This document shows positions 37,780 through 50,156 of a stretch of DNA of 64,000 nucleotides, piece after piece. Below the pieces are notes generated by a model. The model was not told the origin of the DNA and did no database searches. It saw only the letters and a program-made list of their open reading frames with translations. The stretch covers positions 285,461 to 349,460 of the forward strand of contig JAYEVE010000828.1 of NCBI GenBank assembly GCA_036346375.1, read 5' to 3'. The DNA comes from Guadua angustifolia. Lineage: Eukaryota; Streptophyta; Magnoliopsida; Poales; Poaceae. A program made the position numbers and the translations under genes. Every line of letters starts with the position of its first letter. Positions within the stretch are counted from its first letter, which is position 1.

Positions 37780-38090
37780 TTTCCCGCACTTAGACATTTC
37801 GCATCCCGTTTGTAATTCCCTGCCCTTCGTCTCAGGCGCCTAGTCGCCGAAGCTCTCCTCGTCCCCCCACGCCGGCCCTCCCGGCCGACTCTCCCCACTG
37901 CCCTCCCTGCAGCGACCCCTCTCCGCCGTCTCTCCCTGCGGCGCCTCCCCTCGACGTCTCCTTCCTCGCCGCCTCCCGCCGCCCTCCCCACGTGGACTCT
38001 CCCGAGCTGGCCTCCTCAAGGCGACCCTCCCGGCTATCTCCCCTGCGGGCGCCTCCCCGCATCCCCCTCCCCGTCGCCCCTCCCTCACCC
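37780..38090 (+). other. GC-rich leader of TNPA-like transcription unit
   Basis: A C-rich block with CTCCCC and CGCCTCCC repeats directly after the putative TATA box. ORFs here are open in several frames on the minus strand and are compositional. It is probably an untranslated leader. Confidence 0.4.
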
Positions 38091-38219
38091 AGAAGATTGC
38101 TATCTTGTTGCTGCTCCGATCAATCATTTGCATGTGGGCTAAGCATTCAATGATGATTTTGGGACTGGAATAGGCTATTTGTGGCAACAAATCTTGACAG
38201 TCTGATAAACTTTGATATA

Positions 38220-38342
38220 TACTTGATATCCTGTGTTATATGCTTAGATAGTTAATGATTTGCTATCCTGTGTTATATGCTTATATAGTGAATGATTTGC
38301 TATCGTGTGTTATATGCTTAGATAGTGAATGATTTGCTTACT
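38220..38342 (+). repeat. about 40-bp tandem repeat, three copies
   Basis: The unit TATCCTGTGTTATATGCTTA..TAGTGAATGATTTGC repeats three times with small differences. It lies in the long AT-rich interval (38.1-40.2 kb) between leader and TNPA-like exons, probably an intron. Confidence 0.7.
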
Positions 38343-38754
38343 ATTCTGTCTTATATTCATGCACTGGTGATTGTTCTAGTATATTGCTCTGTCCAGTAGA
38401 GTTTGGCTTTGATTAGTTGCTCTCTATTAAATCGCCAATACATTCATGTTAAAGACATTCTGTTCAGTAGGCCTGTTATCTTGATTCTCTATTGTGTGCA
38501 TACAAGATAATCAGTTGAGGAGGATTGAGGTAAGGTTGCCACAAATTAGTCTATTACTCGTTCCTTGTGGTGAGGAGGGCCTTTTAGGCAACCCGACATC
38601 TGAGAACACTCAATTAATCAACTTGAGCTTAATGCTAATTGCTTTTTTCATAAGTATGTACATGGTCATATGTCTGACTATGAGCTCTTTAACGATCTAT
38701 CATGTTTCAATACATATGCATGTACTGTTGTGAATATCTTGATCCATAGTTATC

Positions 38755-39015
38755 ATGTGAATTATTCTAATTCTTGGTTAATTTCGAAGTTTCTATGTAT
38801 ATGTGACTTTTAAAGCAATTTCTATGTATCATGTCAAATGTATATGTATCATGTGAATTATTCTAGTTCTTAGTGAATTTCGAAGTTTCTATGTATATGT
38901 GAATTTTGAGGCAATTTCTATGTATCATGTATATGTGAAATGCAATGTATTTGAATTTTCAAGAAATTTCTATGTATCATGTCAAATGTATATGTATCAT
39001 TGAATTATTCTAATT
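38755..39015 (+). repeat. about 100-bp tandem repeat
   Basis: The unit ATGTGAATTATTCTA.TTCTT..AATTTCGAAGTTTCTATGTATATGTGA..AATTTCTATGTATC repeats two to three times with decay in the last copy. Non-coding, in the probable TNPA intron. Confidence 0.65.
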
Positions 39016-39984
39016 CTTAAGTTTGGTAATTTGTATGGTGGTGGAGTCAACGTGTGCAGCACCTTACAAAGCATGCTGGAGGGCCTTATGTACATTTGTT
39101 TTCGATGACATATATTTGTACTGGTTTATTTTAGATGCTTAAGTATGGATGGCCTTATGTATATTTGTTTTCGATGCAATTGTATTTCTTGAATTATGGC
39201 CTTATGTACATTTGTTTTCCTTCTTTGACCATAAATGAATGCTTGAATCCATTTGTATGTACTCTATTATGTTCATTGAGGTGTATCTTTGATGTAAGAG
39301 AATGAAATTTGGACCTGTCAAAAATTCCTTTATGATCTGTATGGGTATTACTAAGGATTGTCATTTGGGAGTGTTTGTAATTCTGATTTAGATGATTTGT
39401 TTATGAGGAAATGACCCCGTTGTTGAATTGCATAAAGTAGACCTACAAATTGCGAACACAAATTGCTTGATATGAAATAGTGAATAGATTTGGATGTAAT
39501 ATCCTATTGACATACTTGGATATAATAATTGTTTTCCAATTCATATTGGTGAATTCTTATATATGCGTATAACACACTCTTTTTAATTCTTAAATCCTAA
39601 TCTATATATGTATTTTTAAATATATAAGTATTAGTTTGACACATTCATTGGAATTATATACATTGTAATTATGCATTATACATATTTGGATATAAAAATT
39701 TAGATCGAAGTTTTGTTTATAAAGAAATGACCCCGTTGTTGAATTGTATAAAGTAGGTTAGTGGTGTTTCATGCTAGGTTGATGTGGCAATGCCATCTAG
39801 TACCTAATTACACATGGAAGTGATTCTGTGTTTAGCAATTTATTCGAATGTACAATTCCTCGTTGTTAACTATTAAAGTTACATGTACAATTCCTCGTTG
39901 TTAACTATCAATGTTTCGAGGTTCATTTTGAGTCCTTGTTGCATCTTGTGTGAAATTCCCATATCTGTTTTTAGCCTTCTAAAT

Positions 39985-40145
39985 GGTGATTACGCCTTAT
40001 ATATGCAGAACATTGATATTAGCAACTCTAACGCATGGAAAAATGTGATTACGCCTTATATATGCACGACGTTGATATTAGCAACTCTAACGCATGACAA
40101 AATGGTCATTACGCCTTATATATGCACAATGTTAATATATATGCG
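39985..40145 (+). repeat. about 60-bp tandem repeat, three copies
   Basis: GATTACGCCTTATATATGCA followed by GAT.TTAGCAACTCTAACGCATG occurs three times before the TNPA-like first coding exon. A separate duplicated segment (GTACAATTCCTCGTTGTTAA) is at 39851-39905. Confidence 0.7.
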
Positions 40146-40198
40146 AAGATTCATCTCATGACTTTGTTAATTTAAAATTCTAGAAAACTTGCTCCACA

Positions 40199-42191
40199 TG
40201 GCCTTTCATAATGGACAAGTGCCGGATGGCGCTAAGCCCATGAACCAAAGCCCAGAGCAAAGCCCGACAGGCTTCCTCAACCTGGAACAACCCGAGGCAA
40301 CAAATATACACGAGGTAAGTCTTTAGTAGGATTCTTTCGTAGGATGTGCTTCCCGATGAAATTAGAGCAGAGCCAAACGACTAATGAAATAATCAAAATG
40401 CAGGGTCAGACATCTGGTGCACCGAGCCAGCGTCGTGGGCGAGGTCCCAGCAAGATGCGCACAGGCGAACGAAAGGTGATAGTTGAGCTTAATGTAGTCG
40501 GAGAACTAGCTATACCCACATCATTGCTTAGGCCATATCAGACATCATGCGGGGTCCTGGCTAGAGATAATGTGTCTATCACCTACAAATCATGGACACG
40601 TCGGGCCATGATCGCTTCATCGATGTTCCCGGCGACATCAAGGAAACATGGTGGGCGAGTTGATGAAGAAAGTTTCAGCTTCAAGATCGCTTGGAGTTTG
40701 CAGAAACGTGCACTAAGCGTTATGGGATCTGCATGGAAGAACTGGAAGACAAAGCTGAATAAGGAGTATGTCAAGAAGGATCAAATGCCTGATTTTAATA
40801 GATACCCGAGGTTAGAGCAATTTTGGGATGAATTCGTGTAGTATAAAAAATATGATGAAACCCAGGCTATCAGCCAACAGAACAAGGCAAATTCGGATAA
40901 GAATATTTACCTCCATGTGCTAGGCACCGGTGGGTACGTGAGGAAAGTACCCAAGTGAGATGCACGGGAAGAACAGCTAACTCGTAGTGGAGTTATTACT
41001 GCGATGTCTGAGATGGCCCCAAGATCAAAGTATGGTCGCTATGAGGAGCTACTCTATCGGATGATGGTAGCTTAAGCGAAGTGAAAAGACGAGGAAATCT
41101 CGAAGAAGATCGCAGATGCCCACTCCCAAACTATTCGGGCTCCTTCCGGCCAAGAATGGAGAACGACGAGCTAACACGCGCCTTGGGTAATAAGGAGCAC
41201 CCTGGTCGCACCAGAGGGTTTGGCTTGGTGCTCGAAAGCAAAGATTCCTAGAGGATGCCAAATTTATAAGTGACCAAAGAAATCTAGACAACAATGCTTG
41301 GATGAACGGTACGAGAAATAGAAGACCAGATGCACTGTAAGGAAGTCGAATTTGTAGAACAAATTGAAATGATGCGAGAAATGGTAGCAAAGGTCCTTAG
41401 CGAACGCTACCACATGACGGTGGTCAAGAACACCATAGTCCGCCGGCTCATAAAGCAACCAAGCATCCGCGAAGCGCCTCAAGAGGACTCAGCGTGTAGT
41501 TTTCCCGTGGACAAAATCATAGAGCCGACACGCTGCAATCTGCACCTACCCGTAGCGAACATTACCATCAAGGTGGCTGAAGGGATGGCTTGGCCATGCA
41601 TCGAGGGGCAGATGTTGTATAACTGCCCAATTCCTAAGGGATATGCCAGAGTTTCAGTTGACAGCATGGTGACAGATACCACAAAGTGGAGGATGAGGTC
41701 CCGGGCAAGGAGGGGAAAAATAATCTTGGACAAAGGCTGGGCACATTCATCGCGTGGCGCAAGCGCTATATAAAGTTTTGCCTCAGATGATGACAACGAC
41801 GTTGATCTTAATAACGATGACGAGGCAGACTCTCCACCCAGAAAAAGTCATCCTCCAGCGTCACCCAAGAAAGCAACTTCTCCTGCTCCAGCGCCACAAG
41901 ACACCCCCAAGAAAGCTTCTTCTCCTGCCCAGCGCCACAAGATAGTAAGCAAAGAGCACCACGATCTCAACATTCTACATAGTCAAGGGGGAAAAGTTCC
42001 TCATCTATGAAGCCAGCCAAAACTCTTAGCAAGAAACAAGCATATGAACTGACCGACGAAGAAACAAGAGAAGAAGTACATACCAGTGTAGCAGCGCACT
42101 TCAAGAAGATGCCACCACCTGCTAAGATTGAAATCGAAGCTGCCAAACGGGATTTCTTCCTGGACTTAGCGACGGTTAAACAGACAAGATA
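40199..42191 (+). pseudogene. CACTA TNPA-like (transposase_24) gene, decayed
   Basis: TNPA-type proteins bind the subterminal repeats and assist TNPD. A short first exon (ATG 40199, MAFHNGQVPDGAK) ends at a GTAAGT donor near 40314; the acceptor near 40402 (AAAATGCAG) leads into the main exon. That exon has a transposase_24-like core (about 40.40-40.92 kb), ending KYDETQAISQQNKANSDKN and YLHVLGTGGYVRK. A TAG at 40839 and further stops near 40.96 and 41.07 kb break it. The C-terminal part (41.33-41.80 kb) has IIEPTRCNLHLPV..ITIKVAEG and PIPKGYARVSVD; after a frameshift near 41.68 kb the expected TFIAWRKRYIKF motif follows in another frame. Repeated Ser/Pro/Lys-rich sequence is at 41.83-41.94 kb. 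Not functional as it stands. Confidence 0.8.
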
Positions 42192-42248
42192 GACAATTGA
42201 AGCTCCTCAACATAGCCAACTATGAAAGACCATGTGGAGGTCTATCCT

Positions 42249-43877
42249 TGTGTGTGATGAGTAATTGACGAGTTTTGAGCTTGGTTTGATTTGAAATTGA
42301 GTTTGATTTGAAGTGAATTGGATTTGAAGCAATTTGAGTGTTGGTTGCTTTTCCTAGTGCTACCGGCCTGGGGGTAGTAGCACTGGACCATTGAGCGCAA
42401 TTATGTTCGATTAATGATTTTGGGATAATAATTGAATATCTTTGTGGGCATTGCTATGTGAAAGGTTTTTCCTTGTCTTTGATGGTTGCAGGGCGACGGT
42501 GCTAGGTCATGGTGAGGCGGAGGATGACCGGGACTAGGCGAGGAGCGTCGGAGGTCCAGACGGTCGGGAGATCACCGGAAGATGATCGGAGACGGACTCC
42601 GGGCAAGTCAAGAAGACAAGGAAAGGAGATGATGCTAGCTAGATGCCGCGTGGATCAATGAGGGCCGTCGGATTGCGGTCTAGTTAATAGGTTAGCGGAT
42701 CTAGGTAGTATGCTTTGAAAACCGTGCAAGAAAACCCGGTATGTGTGTGGGTTTCGGGTTAGACCTTGCATGGCTGTGTGTGTGGGTTAATCCTACCCCT
42801 TAGATGAGTGCTCTAGGGTTGAGAGACTCATCCAAGGGTGGTAGGTGGCCCAAGAGTAGTATAAATAGGGGTGGAGGGGTAGCCTCCTCCCCTTGAAGGT
42901 TTGAGTTGCTCCTTTGAACTTTGCCCATATGAAGTAAGGATTTGTAAACCTTCCCACCAGAAATACAAAAAATTTCTTTACATTATTGTGAATTTAAATT
43001 CCGCATTTACATTATGTCTTTACTTTACGCAATTTAAATTCAAGATTTACTTTACGCATTTACTTTCCCGCAATTTACATTCATGCAATTTGGATTTGCT
43101 TCCCTCCTTCTAAATGCTGATCTTGGATGTTTTGAGTGTGTTCATATGGTTTTACATCTCTTTTGCACTCTTGGATTGAGTAGAGATCATCTTTTCTTTC
43201 AAGTTCCAACTCTGTCCGAACTTGTTCTTCGTGATAACAGTTAGTATTTTATTTTTAGAAAAATATAGAAAAATAATTTTGAGTGATTCTTCTTGGATAA
43301 GGTGTGGGACTCTCATATCTACTTGTATAAAAATTTTAGAGTCCATTTGTTGCACCGTTTGGGTGCCATGAGGTGAAAACCGAGCCCCAAACTTTCTGCT
43401 CAAAGTTCTTAACTGACTGTGTTCTTAGATTTTTCCTGTTTTTTTGTAAGGGTTATTGAGGTAAAATTTGGTGGAGTTATTCATTACTCTTCTGCTCATA
43501 GGGAGAGAATTCTCAAAATTTCTTAGCTGCAGAAACCCACCAACCATCTATTCAAATTGAGGACAGCTTCTGGAAATTCTGCTTTTGCTTTTCTGAAAGT
43601 CGCTTTTGTAATTTGAATTGATCTCCTTTCTAAAAGCAAGAATTGAATTGATTTCTTCTCATTTTTGGACACTAGACAACTAGAATTGTGACTCAAAAAT
43701 CCCCACATATTTTATGGTACTTATCCATGCAAATTAGGGGTACACATAGTTGTCTAGTTTTTCGGATTTTTCACGATTTCCTTTGAGCGATCTTGTCGAG
43801 GTTTTAGTTGGAGTATTTTGGGAGAAAATTTGTTTGCAACCATTCACCCCCCCTCTGTTCGCCATCTCGATCCTTCA
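42249..43877 (+). mobile_element. 5' LTR of SIRE-like Copia element
   Basis: The right border is fixed by the PBS: the LTR ends ..GATCCTTCA (43877), one base before TTGGTATCAGAGCC. The left border, near TGTGTGATGAGTAATTG, is estimated because no second LTR copy exists in the window. TATAAATA at 42860-42867, followed by a GT/GC-rich start region, is a good promoter candidate; repeated TTTACTTTACGCAATTTAAATTC segments lie downstream. Length about 1.6 kb. Confidence 0.7.
42860..42867 (+). promoter_or_regulatory. TATA box of Copia LTR
   Basis: TATAAATA in the context GTAGTATAAATAGGGGTGG, about 1.0 kb upstream of the PBS. It is the typical position of the LTR promoter. Confidence 0.6.
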
Positions 43878-43878
43878 A

Positions 43879-43891
43879 TTGGTATCAGAGC
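43879..43891 (+). promoter_or_regulatory. primer binding site of Copia element
   Basis: TTGGTATCAGAGC is complementary to the 3' end of plant initiator tRNA-Met and starts one base after the LTR end. Confidence 0.9.
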
Positions 43892-43932
43892 CGGTTTTGC
43901 TCTTCCATAGATCTTGACCGGTCTCGAGAGCC

Positions 43933-46900
43933 ATGGCGACAGACAAGTATTCCACCAAGCCTCCCATCTTTTGCGGTGTTGATTTTCCTTTTTGGAAATC
44001 CCAGATGGAGTCATATATCACTGCCTAGGACTTCTTGATATGGCAGAAGGTGAAGCTCCCATATGAGGTTCCTGCCGATGAGAACGTCACAGCCGGCAAT
44101 ATGGTCGACGTTGAGGCAAATGCTAAGGCGAGGAACATTCTCATACAGGACTCAAATTAGAAGTGAGTATGATCGGATCTCTCACCTACGATCCGCTCAT
44201 GAGATTTGGGTGACCCTCGATGCATACTATGGGGGCACTACCCAAATCAAGACCGTGAGGCAGGATCAATACAAGCGTGAGTACAACAAGTTTGAGCAAC
44301 ACGCTGGTGAGAGTCTTGACGAGTGTTTTGGTTGATTTACTAAAATTTTGAGTGATCTCCGGGCAGTTGGTTGCACATACCCAGACTCGGATAATGCTCG
44401 TCATTTCTTGACCGCACTCAATCTTCATGTTTGGGAAATGAAAGTGACCACCATCAAGGATACTACCGACTTGTCAACCTTGACTCTTGACGGGCTCTAT
44501 TCCCAACTCAAGACTCATGAGATCGACGTCGTCTCTCGCAAGATGAAATCACAGTCGATAGCCTTGGTCACCGATCCTATTGGATCTTCTCTTGATTCTT
44601 TTGTTGGTTTTTCCCTCTCTGCACTTTGCGAGCTAAGCGATGACCAACTGAATAAGTTTCCAGAAACTGAGCTTGCTCTTTTAGCTCGCAAGTTTTCTCA
44701 TGCCTACAAGAGGGTGAGAGAGAGGAAGAGAGGTGGTGGGATCACCTACTTCGAATGTGGTGGCCCCAACCACATTCGAGCGAATTGTCCCAAACTGGAG
44801 AAGGGCAAGAACGACTCCGGTGGTTCCGGCAAGAACGACTACATCGACAAGAACCGCAACAAGAAACCTCTAGTTCGTGAGCCGGCGCACGAGAAGAAGT
44901 ACCGCAACTTCTCGAAGAATAAGAAGCTCTTCCACCGCGTCCTCGTCGCCCTCGATGACATCAACCTCTCCGACATGGAGACATGGAGCGATGAAGGCGA
45001 GAATGATCCGCAAGAGAAGAAAGGCGGCGGCGACTTCTCTGGCATGTGCTTCATGGCGAACACCAACGACATCAGCGACTCTGAGCTCTACAGCGATTTG
45101 GACAAGGTTCGTCGGATGGGGATGGGAGATGTTTGGATTGTTGACTCCGGTTGTTCTCGCCATATGACCGGAGACTCTCGTTGGTTCTCTTCCCTAGTCT
45201 GTGCCCTCGGTGATGAGTTGATCACTTTTGGGGATGCTTCTTCAGGTAGAGTCATTGCTAAAGGTACCGTCTGTATTAATGGAAATTTTATTCTTAAGGA
45301 TGTTGCCTTAGTGAGTAAGCTGCAATATAATTTACTTTCTATTTCTCAGCTTATCGATGACTCTTTTAAGGTAAGCTTTAAGTGTAATGCTTGCAGAATC
45401 CTTGATTCATCAGGAGAGTTAGTTTGTGGGATTTCTAGATTTGGGAGAGTCTTTCGTGCTGATTTTTCTATTTCACCTGGAGACTCTCTTCGGTGTTTGA
45501 TTGCTTCTGTCCCGTGATCTCTCCTTCTGGCATAAGAGACTTGGTCACATTGGTTTTGATCATTTGACCAGAGTTAGTAGCCGCGATCTTATTCGTGGTT
45601 TGCCCAAACTCAAGATGGTCAAAGACTTAGTTTGCTCTCCCTGCCGACATGGCAAGATGATTACTGCTTCTCATCCTCTAGTTACCGCAATGATGACTGA
45701 TGCACCAGGACAGCTTTTACATATGGACACCGTTGGTCCAAATTAGAGTGCAACATCGCAGGAGGGAAGTGGTATGTCCTTATCATTGTTGATGATTTTT
45801 CGAGGTATTCTTGGGTATTTTTCATGACCTCAAGGATGAGACTTTTTCTCACTTCAGGGGATTTGTTAGTAGGTTGTCTATTGAGCTCCCAGGTGTATTA
45901 CGAGCTATACGTAGTGATAATGGCACCGAGTTCAAGAATTCCTACTTTGAGAGTTTCTGTGTGGAGTCTGGTTTAGAGCATCGCCTTCTCTTCTCCCACG
46001 CCCCAAAGAAATGGTGCAAAGGAAAGGAAGAACAGACCTCGTTGAGATGGCTGAGACGATACTAGATGAGTACAAGACTCTAGGAAGTTTTTAATGAGGC
46101 TATAGCTATCGCTTGTCATGTTTTCAATCGCGTTTTCTTGATAGCACATTTGCATCGAACTCTTATGAGTTGAGGTATGGGCGAAAGCCCGTGTTTCTCA
46201 TTTTCGCTTTTGGTTGCAAGTGTTTTATCTTAAAGTCCTGTAACCTAGATAAGTTTGAGTCTCGTTCTTCCGATGGTATCTTTTCGGGTTACTCGACTTC
46301 CTCTCGTAGCTATAGGGTCCGGAGTTGTGATGCGAATAGGATCATAGAGACCGTGGACGTGACCTTTGATGAGGCTAGCCTAGAGCTAGACTCGATATTT
46401 CGTGCTCTTCAGATCCCTCTCGAGACCATCTTTGTAGAGGATGAGGATGATGGAGATGATGATGCTCCACCTGATCTAGTCTCCTCTACACCTGAGGTGC
46501 CTCCTGTTTCCATTTCTGCACCTCAAGAAGATCAACCTTTGCCTTCAGACTCTCCTTCAGCGAGTGGCTCTGCTCCTTCCTCTTCTGCTCAAGAGGTAGA
46601 GGCCACTTCTGCTTCTGGTCCTCCTCGCCATATTCAACGTTCTCATCCACCTGAACAGATCATTGGTGATCTGTTTGAGCGTGTGACTCGCTCAAAATCA
46701 GGCTTATCCTTTTTCTGCCTTCACTCTGCCTTTGTTGCCTCATTTGAGCCAAAGGATGTTACTCATGCATTATCCGATGAATCATGGATCAATGCTATGC
46801 ATGAGAAACTTGAAAACTTTGAGAGGAACAAAGTCTGACAGCTTGTAGAGCCCTCATCTGGTCATAATATCATTGGTACCAAGTGGGTGTTCAAAAACAA

Positions 46901-48262
46901 GCAGAGTGAGGATGGGGTTGTCGTTCGCAACAAGGCTAGGCTAGTTGCACAGGGCTTCACTCAGGTTGAGGGTCTTGACTTTGAGGAGACCTTTGCCTCT
47001 GTAGCTAGACTAGAGACGATTAGAATCCTACTTGCATTCTCTGTATCCCTGGGCTTCAAGCTCTATCAAATGGATGTCAAGAGTGCATTCCTCAATGGCT
47101 TCATTAAGGAAGAGGTGTATGTCAAGCAACCTCCAGGATTTGAGAACCCCAAATACCCGAACCATGTCTACAAGCTTTCCAAAGCCTTGTATGGACTTAA
47201 GCAGGCCCCTAGAGCTTGGTATGAGAGGCTTAAGTCCTATCTTCTCAGTCATGGTTTCAAAATGGGTATAGTAGACAAAACTCTATTCATCAGACACCAG
47301 AATTCTCATTTCCTTCTCGTCCAGATTTATGTGGACTATATTATCTTTAATGGCTCATCTCAGTCTCTTGTGTCTCATTTTTCTGAGGTGATGAGCACAA
47401 AATTTGAAATGAGTATGATGGGTGAGTTGAGCTACTTCCTCGGCTTTCAAATTAAGCAGACTCGGGAGGGTACTTTCCTGCACCAAGTTAAGTACACTCG
47501 GGACCTCCTGAGGCGGTTTGATATGTCTGATGGGAAGCCTGTGATAACTCCTATGGCCACCACTGCTATCCTCGAGCCCGATGAGGATGGTGTGCCTGCT
47601 GATCAAAAGGAGTTTCAGAGCATAATTGGCTCTCTCTTGTATCTTACTGCCTCACGGCCGGACATACACTTTGTTGTGTGTATGTGCGCCGCTTCTCCTC
47701 GCCTCTCATCGCCAAAGGTGAAACGATCTTCGTGTACCTTCGAGCTACCATTGATTATGGTATTTGGTACTCTTCTTCTTCTTATCTATCCCTTAGAGCC
47801 TTTTCTGATGCAGACTTTGCATCAGAGGATAGATAGGAAGAGCACTTCTGGCACTTGCTAATTTATTGGCACTTCTCTTGTTTCTTGGTCATCTAAGAAG
47901 CAGTCCGAGTCGCATGATCCATCGCCGAGGTTTAGTATTTTGTCGCAGCCATTGTCAGAGCTGTGTGCTTTGGATGAGATCGACCTTGTGGGACTTTGGG
48001 TTAGAGATAGAGAGTATTCCACTTTTCTGTGATAACACTTCTGCTATTTGCATTGCCAAGAACCCAAAGGCAAAGACTCCGGACCAAGCACATTGATGTT
48101 AGATATCACTTTCTTAGAGACCATGTGGAGTAAGGAGACATAGTGCTTCAGTTTGTGGAGAGTGACCACCAGTTGGCCGATATCTTTACCAAGCCTTTGG
48201 ATAGCTCTAGGTTTGTTGCCTTAAGGAGTGAGTTTGGAGTTGTGTGCCCTTACGACCTTCTA
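43933..48262 (+). pseudogene. Ty1/copia gag-pol polyprotein, SIRE/Maximus-like, decayed
   Basis: Order is gag, protease, integrase, RT, RNase H, which defines Ty1/copia. Gag starts at ATG 43933 (MATDKYSTKP) with the first stop already at 44026. The zinc knuckle (ECGGPNHIRANC) lacks its first cysteine (Tyr instead). The protease has VDSGCSRHMTG; the pre-integrase has WHKRLGH and CSPCRHGK; integrase has RSDNGTEF. RT starts GTKWVFKNK and has ARLVAQGFTQ and MDVKSAFLNG, but its catalytic YVDD box reads YVDY. RNase H has STSGTC and KHIDVRYHFLRDHVE, and the end ADIFTKPLD. Stops occur at 44334 (TGA), 45743 (TAG) and 46836 (TGA at a Trp position), with frameshifts near 44.15, 45.50, 46.02 and 47.70 kb. 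Not autonomous. Confidence 0.92.
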
Positions 48263-49810
48263 TGAGGGGGAACTGATCTGTATATTATGTATTATATTTT
48301 ATTTTAGTTTTTCCTTTCTTTTATATTGCTCTGGGTGCTTATGGGTTTTATTCCTTAGAGTTATGAGTTCACTTCACTTAGACTTCTGGCATGCTTTGCA
48401 TGGACCTCTCATCTTGTGCTTTAGGTTGCTATTATGCTTAATTAGATGTTCTCTCTTCTCTCTAGGTTGAGTTCCCTCACGCCTTATAAGTCTAGCGGTG
48501 TTGGGCTCCCTGGTAGACAGACAGGTCTGTGCACTCCTTAGTTTGGAATCTAGAGGTAGCTTCCCTATGTTAGTCGTTGGGGAAGATGAGAGCGAGTCTG
48601 AGCCGTAGTGTTCTCTACCATCTTTTCTATGCTCTATAGCCACCCAGTTCGCAGTTTCTTGACTTCTTCCCTCGATTCTTTGTTTCTGGCTTTAATTGAG
48701 TTCTTTTCGACCTTTCTTCAGCCTAATCTTGCTAATAACTCAATTTGAACCAGATTTGTGCTTAAAATGGAATCACATGTTGAGGGGGAGTTTAAGAATC
48801 TGTCTCATGCATTGCATATAGACTTGATTTTTCATTTTATGAGCTTTGTCTATTATGCAAATGATCCATGTTTTATTTTATACACCATGCTATATTATGA
48901 AGAAAATTACTTGCTTAGATATGTTCAAGTTCATTTATCTTGCTAAGCTTACAAAAAATGAAAAATGAGTGTTAAAAGAAAAACTTGATAAAACATGTTG
49001 CATTTACTTGCTAAGTTTCTTCTCTAGGTGTTTTTGCCATGATTTGTGAAATTATGGAATTCTCTAGACTCCCTATAGCAACTTGGGTGAATCTTGTTTG
49101 ATCCATACTTGAGTCTTTCACTAGCTTAACAATGAAAATGCTAAAATGAAAGTGAAGCAAAATTGACTCTTTTTGTGCACATTAGACTCAACACCTCACA
49201 TTCATAAGACAGCTTCTCATTGCACTTGAGATGAACTTGGAATGTGTGGTGTATGATCAAGATCATTCTTTTAAGAGTCTCTCTTGAGATGATCGATTAT
49301 GGCTTGAGTCAATTGCTTTAAAAATGCAAAAAAACATATGTGGGTAAAGAATGCAAATAATATCAAACATTTGCACCCCGCTATGTCTTTCAAAGATTCA
49401 ATAAAAAATTTGCATACAATGAAACAAAAATAAGCTCGAAGGACCTTATATGAACTTCTAGATTCTCTAAAGTGTTGAGTAGATTGAACTCTAGGTTTTC
49501 CATTTGATCCTTTGAATGGCTTTGCTTCTAGTGTTGAAACTAATGACAAGTGTTGCTCATGTTCAATCTTGCTAAAAATAACATGGTTTTAATTAAATCT
49601 TGCCAGCAAAATGTTTATTTGCACTTGGACATGCCTTAGCTTAGTCTATTTTTGCCATAACTTAGCTTGGTGTCATAACTTGTCTTGTTGGTCACATGGA
49701 TAATCTTCAAAGCTCTCTTAGGCTGCATTACTTGCATAAAAACAACAAAAAAAGGGGAGAAAAGAAAATGTCATCTTGATGCCTATATTGCCAAAAAGGG
49801 GAGAAAGAAA
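48263..49810 (+). mobile_element. long post-pol region of the Copia element, 3' LTR missing
   Basis: SIRE/Maximus elements have a long stretch between pol and the 3' LTR with several polypurine-like tracts. Here such tracts occur at 48262 (GAGGGGGAA), 48782 (TGAGGGGGAG), 49750 (AAAAAAAGGGGAGAAAAG) and 49794 (AAAAAGGGGAGAAAG). No envelope-like ORF is visible. Where the 3' LTR should begin after the last tract, a different 214-bp repeat starts (49811), so this end was lost or replaced. Confidence 0.65.
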
Positions 49811-50024
49811 AGCTTTAAAGAGCCATCATCAGGACCAAGCGAGGAGAGAAAAGAATGAACTGAATCCAGAGTTTTTTCCCCTTCCTGCTTCTTTGTCTTC
49901 TTCCTCCGGTTTCTTCTCACGTCGCGGCAAAATCTTCGCCGGCGGCCACGGGAAAATCTCTTGCTGCGAGAGTTTCGTCTCACGCCACGGCGATCCCCCT
50001 TCGTCGACAGCCAAGGGACATGAC
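49811..50024 (+). repeat. left LTR-like direct repeat (214 bp)
   Basis: Starts AGCTTTAAAGAGCCATCATC and ends CCAAGGGACATGAC. It contains a TC-rich tract (CTTCTTTGTCTTCTTCCTCC) and CGCCGGCGGCCACGGG. Pairs with 52944-53158; differences are scattered substitutions and one indel in a T run. Confidence 0.85.
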
Positions 50025-50027
50025 ATT

Positions 50028-50039
50028 TGGTATCAGAGC
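50028..50039 (+). promoter_or_regulatory. primer binding site of gene-carrying LTR unit
   Basis: TGGTATCAGAGC lies three bases after the left repeat, complementary to initiator tRNA-Met. This is the main evidence that the repeats are LTRs. Confidence 0.75.
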
Positions 50040-50156
50040 TTCGCTCCCCGCGCCCTCGACGCCGCCCTCTCCGACGCCGACACCCTCCTCCACAAGGCGC
50101 ACGCCGACTCGCCGAATTCTGCACGATCCTGCTTTTCCCTGTGAGCTCGCAGTTCC

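Noticed and set aside
37764..38190. Arg/Gly-rich minus-strand ORFs
   Set aside because: Compositional; the region is a GC-rich leader on the plus strand after a TATA-like box.
42370..42385. GTAGTAGCACTGG as a CACTA 3' terminus
   Set aside because: It lies within the Copia LTR, lacks inverted-repeat extension to CACTACTACAG and is not followed by ACC.
44870..45167. ORFs on both strands overlapping the Copia zinc knuckle/protease region
   Set aside because: Shadows of the gag-pol frame, which carries the recognisable motifs.
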